From: Candidatus Gastranaerophilales bacterium
Lineage (GTDB): Bacteria > Cyanobacteriota > Vampirovibrionia > Gastranaerophilales > JAQUYY01
Assembly (NCBI GenBank): GCA_028691575.1
Contig: JAQUYY010000087.1
Location: forward strand, 1-7,525
Reading direction: 5' to 3'
DNA: 7,525 bases
Both the position numbers and the translations under genes were made by a program. Shown here one piece after another: positions 5,210 through 7,525 of this stretch (position 1 is its first letter; every line of letters starts with the position of its first letter). The notes beneath the pieces are model-generated. The model was not told where the DNA came from, ran no database searches, and saw only the letters and a list, made by a program, of their open reading frames with translations.

Positions 5210-7057
5210 TCCGACATAAACAATACCAAAAGTGCAAATAAAGATAAATTTGCTCAAAATCCCGGTCTGATTGTTCCTAAAAGTAATCCGATAAAATCAA
5301 CCAAAAATAATTCAGCCGGAAAAACAGCAAATAGATTGTATGCAGGTTATCAGGAAAATGCAAGTTTTTCGGATAATCAGCAAAATATTGATATTATTGA
5401 GGTGTTGGCAAGTTTTTGCACTAAATCTCAAAAAGATTGTTCTGTTGATAATATTTATGAAAATGTACATAATGTTGCTGTGGAAACTTTGGGGTATAAT
5501 TTCACGGCATTTGGCATTTTTAATCAGGCATCAAATTGTATTAACATTAAGCTAAGAGGTAGAGTTGGCAATACTTTTACTTCAAGAATTTTTTTAACGG
5601 AAGAAAATAACCCGATAATTGAATGTTTTACAAAACAAGTTAAGAAAAACATAAATGATATCGATTTCTTAAAAATTCCATATTTGAATAATTCTCCGGG
5701 TATAATTATTCCTTTACTGTTCAAAAATAACTGTAGTGGCGTATTTCTTGCAGGGGCTCCTTATAAAGATGTGTATAATGATAAAATTTTGAATGTTTTA
5801 GCTAACTATTTTTCTTTATACCTGATAAATTCAAATCTTCAAGAAAAAGCTAATCAAAATGCACATATAGATTCATTGACAGGGCTTAAGAATCACAGAG
5901 GATTTCAGGAAGATTTGGCCGGAGAAATAGCTAAGGCAAAACAAGACAATAAACCTTTGTCGGTAATAGTTTTTGACATAAATAATATTTCTCAGATAAA
6001 TAGAGATTTTTCACATGCAAAAGGTGATGAAATAATTAAACTTGTCGCTGAAAAAATCAGCCAAAGCATTAGAGGGTGTGATTTTACAGGAAGATACGGC
6101 GGAGATGAAATAGCTGTTATTTTACCTGAAATGAGCAACCCCGAAGCTTGTTATATGGCAGAATACATAAATTACAGTATATCTTGCTGTTTAGTTGATG
6201 ACGTAGGACCTGTAAGAGTTAGTATAGGGGTAGCTACTTATCCTTCTTGCTCCAGTGATCAGGAAAAATTGTTGATGTTGGCAGAGCAGGCAATGATTAT
6301 TTCTAAAAACAAAGGCTACAAAAATGGCATGTCAACGCTTGTAAGTGCTGAAAATGTTGATTTCTGGAATGAAACGGCGCTTGATTCATTAGCTGCTGTT
6401 ATTTCAAAAAGACATGCTCAATTAGGTTTGAATTTTGAAGAAGAATTGGTAAGTAAATTCCATGATGAGAATATTTCAACACAGAGTAATATGTTAGACG
6501 TTGTTACCTCCTTAGCTGCTGCAATTGATGCGAAAGATACTTATACAAGAGGTCATTCTCAATCCGTATCAAGATATTCGGAAGCATTGGCGATTGCTAT
6601 GGGACTTTCTGAGGAAGAAGTAAAACGAATTAAACTTGGCGCATTGCTTCATGATGTCGGTAAAATCGGTATTCCTGAGCAAATTTTATGCAAACCCGGT
6701 AAATTAACCGATGAAGAATTTGATATAATTAAGCAGCATCCAAGTATTGGAGCTAAGAAGGTTTTAGAGCCTATAGAATCGTTGCGTGATTTAATACCTA
6801 TGGTTAAACACCATCATGAACATTGGGATGGAACAGGTTATCCGGAAGGGTTAAAAAGTGATGAGATACCATTAGCCGCTAGAATTGTTAGTGTCGCAGA
6901 TTGCTTCCATGCTTTAATTAGTGATAGACCTTATCGTAAGGGTTTGTCATTGGATAAAGCCGTTGAAATTCTAAAATCAGGAGCAGGAGTGCAATGGGAT
7001 AAAGAATTAGTCAGAAAATTTATCATCATTGCTCCGTCACTTTGTACTAAAATTTAA
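5207..7057 (+). CDS. GAF-GGDEF-HD-GYP c-di-GMP turnover protein
   Basis: A 616-aa soluble signalling protein. Residues 1-60 are polar and probably disordered; about 62-212 form a GAF-like sensor; about 218-378 a GGDEF diguanylate cyclase; about 428-610 an HD-GYP c-di-GMP phosphodiesterase. In the GGDEF domain the active loop is GGDEI (298-302), metal and base ligands Asp257, Asn265 and Asp274 are kept, and RGCD at 289-292 is an inhibitory I-site five residues before the loop; a usual phosphate-contact Lys is Ser262. The HD-GYP half has His450, His482-Asp483, GKIGIP 485-490, HHEHWDGTGYP 536-546, Asp565 and DRPYR 573-577, all as expected for an active enzyme. It may make or break c-di-GMP depending on the GAF ligand. 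No membrane segment is seen. A pilin-like gene follows from its own promoter, suggesting surface or motility control. Confidence 0.95.
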   Translation: MSDINNTKSANKDKFAQNPGLIVPKSNPIKSTKNNSAGKTANRLYAGYQENASFSDNQQNIDIIEVLASFCTKSQKDCSVDNIYENVHNVAVETLGYNFTAFGIFNQASNCINIKLRGRVGNTFTSRIFLTEENNPIIECFTKQVKKNINDIDFLKIPYLNNSPGIIIPLLFKNNCSGVFLAGAPYKDVYNDKILNVLANYFSLYLINSNLQEKANQNAHIDSLTGLKNHRGFQEDLAGEIAKAKQDNKPLSVIVFDINNISQINRDFSHAKGDEIIKLVAEKISQSIRGCDFTGRYGGDEIAVILPEMSNPEACYMAEYINYSISCCLVDDVGPVRVSIGVATYPSCSSDQEKLLMLAEQAMIISKNKGYKNGMSTLVSAENVDFWNETALDSLAAVISKRHAQLGLNFEEELVSKFHDENISTQSNMLDVVTSLAAAIDAKDTYTRGHSQSVSRYSEALAIAMGLSEEEVKRIKLGALLHDVGKIGIPEQILCKPGKLTDEEFDIIKQHPSIGAKKVLEPIESLRDLIPMVKHHHEHWDGTGYPEGLKSDEIPLAARIVSVADCFHALISDRPYRKGLSLDKAVEILKSGAGVQWDKELVRKFIIIAPSLCTKI

Positions 7058-7070
7058 TTTAAATAATTGA

Positions 7071-7099
7071 TTGCTAATACTTAAATTGCACTATATAAT
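7071..7099 (+). promoter_or_regulatory. Promoter of the pilin-like gene
   Basis: TTGCTA (7071-7076) and a perfect TATAAT (7094-7099) are 17 bp apart, which places the start near 7106 and leaves a leader of about 25 nt. The pilin gene is thus probably transcribed on its own, not only by read-through from the GGDEF/HD-GYP gene 74 bp upstream. No terminator hairpin is visible between the two genes. Confidence 0.55.
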
Positions 7100-7130
7100 A
7101 ACTAATGTAGTTGAATGAATAGGTTAGTTT

Positions 7131-7525
7131 ATGAATAAAGTTAGAATAAATTTAAAGAAACCGGGATTTACCCTAGCAGAGACACTTATAGTCATTGCAA
7201 TAATCGGAATAATTGCCTCAATAGTTACACCGATGTTGTTTGGAACGACAAGCGATGCCGAATTAAAAGCAGCGTGGAAAAAATCGTATTCTGATCTTGC
7301 TCAAGCAACAATGATGATTATAGCTGATAACGGAGGAACTTTAGCAGGAGCTTTCTCTGGAGACGAAGCAGGAGCTGAAGATCTAAAAAATGCTTATGCT
7401 TCAAAATTAAACATTATAAAAGATTGTTCGGCAATTTCTACATATGGAGGAACAGGAACCGGTGCGAGTGCAGAAGGTTGCTGGCATAGTGAAGGTAATT
7501 GGTATTATTTAAACGGAACAAGTCG
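7131..7525 (+). CDS. Type IV pilin-like protein (partial, 3' end missing)
   Basis: The frame runs from ATG 7131 past the window edge with no stop (131 codons seen). The N-terminus is a class III prepilin signal: a short basic leader ending KKPG, cleavage expected between Gly12 and Phe13, then FTLAETLIVIAIIGIIAS with the conserved Glu at mature position 5 and a hydrophobic helix to about residue 37. The rest (39-131) is a glycine-, alanine- and serine-rich globular part with Cys99 and Cys117, which could form a disulfide. It would be processed by a prepilin peptidase and assembled in a pilus or a type II secretion pseudopilus; major, minor or competence-type role cannot be told. The ribosome binding site is weak (AGG at 7121-7123). 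Confidence 0.9.
   Translation, partial: MNKVRINLKKPGFTLAETLIVIAIIGIIASIVTPMLFGTTSDAELKAAWKKSYSDLAQATMMIIADNGGTLAGAFSGDEAGAEDLKNAYASKLNIIKDCSAISTYGGTGTGASAEGCWHSEGNWYYLNGTS

Noticed and set aside
1..7525. Searched for tRNA, rRNA and CRISPR arrays.
   Set aside because: No cloverleaf-like segments with TTCGA arms, no rRNA-like stretches and no regularly spaced repeats were seen.

Overview
The window is AT-rich with dense, leaderless-looking cytoplasmic genes, two TTG start codons and short intergenic gaps. The polyprenyl synthase next to a DUF212 (divergent PAP2) gene recalls an arrangement I remember from Cyanobacteria, and the prepilin N-terminus (GFTLAETLIVIAIIGIIAS) resembles the many pilin-like proteins of low-GC, non-photosynthetic cyanobacterial relatives (Melainabacteria/Vampirovibrionia, e.g. 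gut Gastranaerophilales). That placement is an inference from gene content, not a measured result.

Layout. Positions 1-345 hold no confident gene; they carry a perfect 20-bp palindrome with a leftward T-tract, nested inside a 10-bp inverted repeat. 346-1356 (+) encodes an unrecognised 336-aa protein whose Cys77, His112 and Asp186 sit in contexts typical of a papain-like/transglutaminase-like catalytic triad. 1357-1780 is a graveyard: the degraded C-terminus of an IS3-type (rve-fold) transposase on the minus strand plus an unassigned open stretch.

1781-4180 is a minus-strand operon read from a good promoter near 4213-4241: rsgA (ribosome-assembly GTPase, TTG start), a (2E,6E)-farnesyl/geranylgeranyl diphosphate synthase, and a DUF212/divergent PAP2 membrane protein. 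The last two overlap by 4 bp. The synthase makes the prenyl diphosphate; the PAP2-like protein may act on a lipid or prenyl phosphate, which is inferred only from pairing.

4310-4993 (-) is an NrtR-like regulator: a Nudix domain with a broken catalytic box joined to a winged helix. It is divergent from 5207-7057 (+), a soluble GAF-GGDEF-HD-GYP protein in which both c-di-GMP synthesis and hydrolysis motifs look intact. The intergenic region between them carries a promoter bracketed by two near-identical 16-mers 63 bp apart, a candidate operator pair. From 7131 a type IV pilin-like gene with its own promoter runs off the right edge.

The points most worth following are the triad-bearing unknown protein, the Nudix regulator with its paired repeats in front of a c-di-GMP enzyme, and the c-di-GMP enzyme directly upstream of a pilin.
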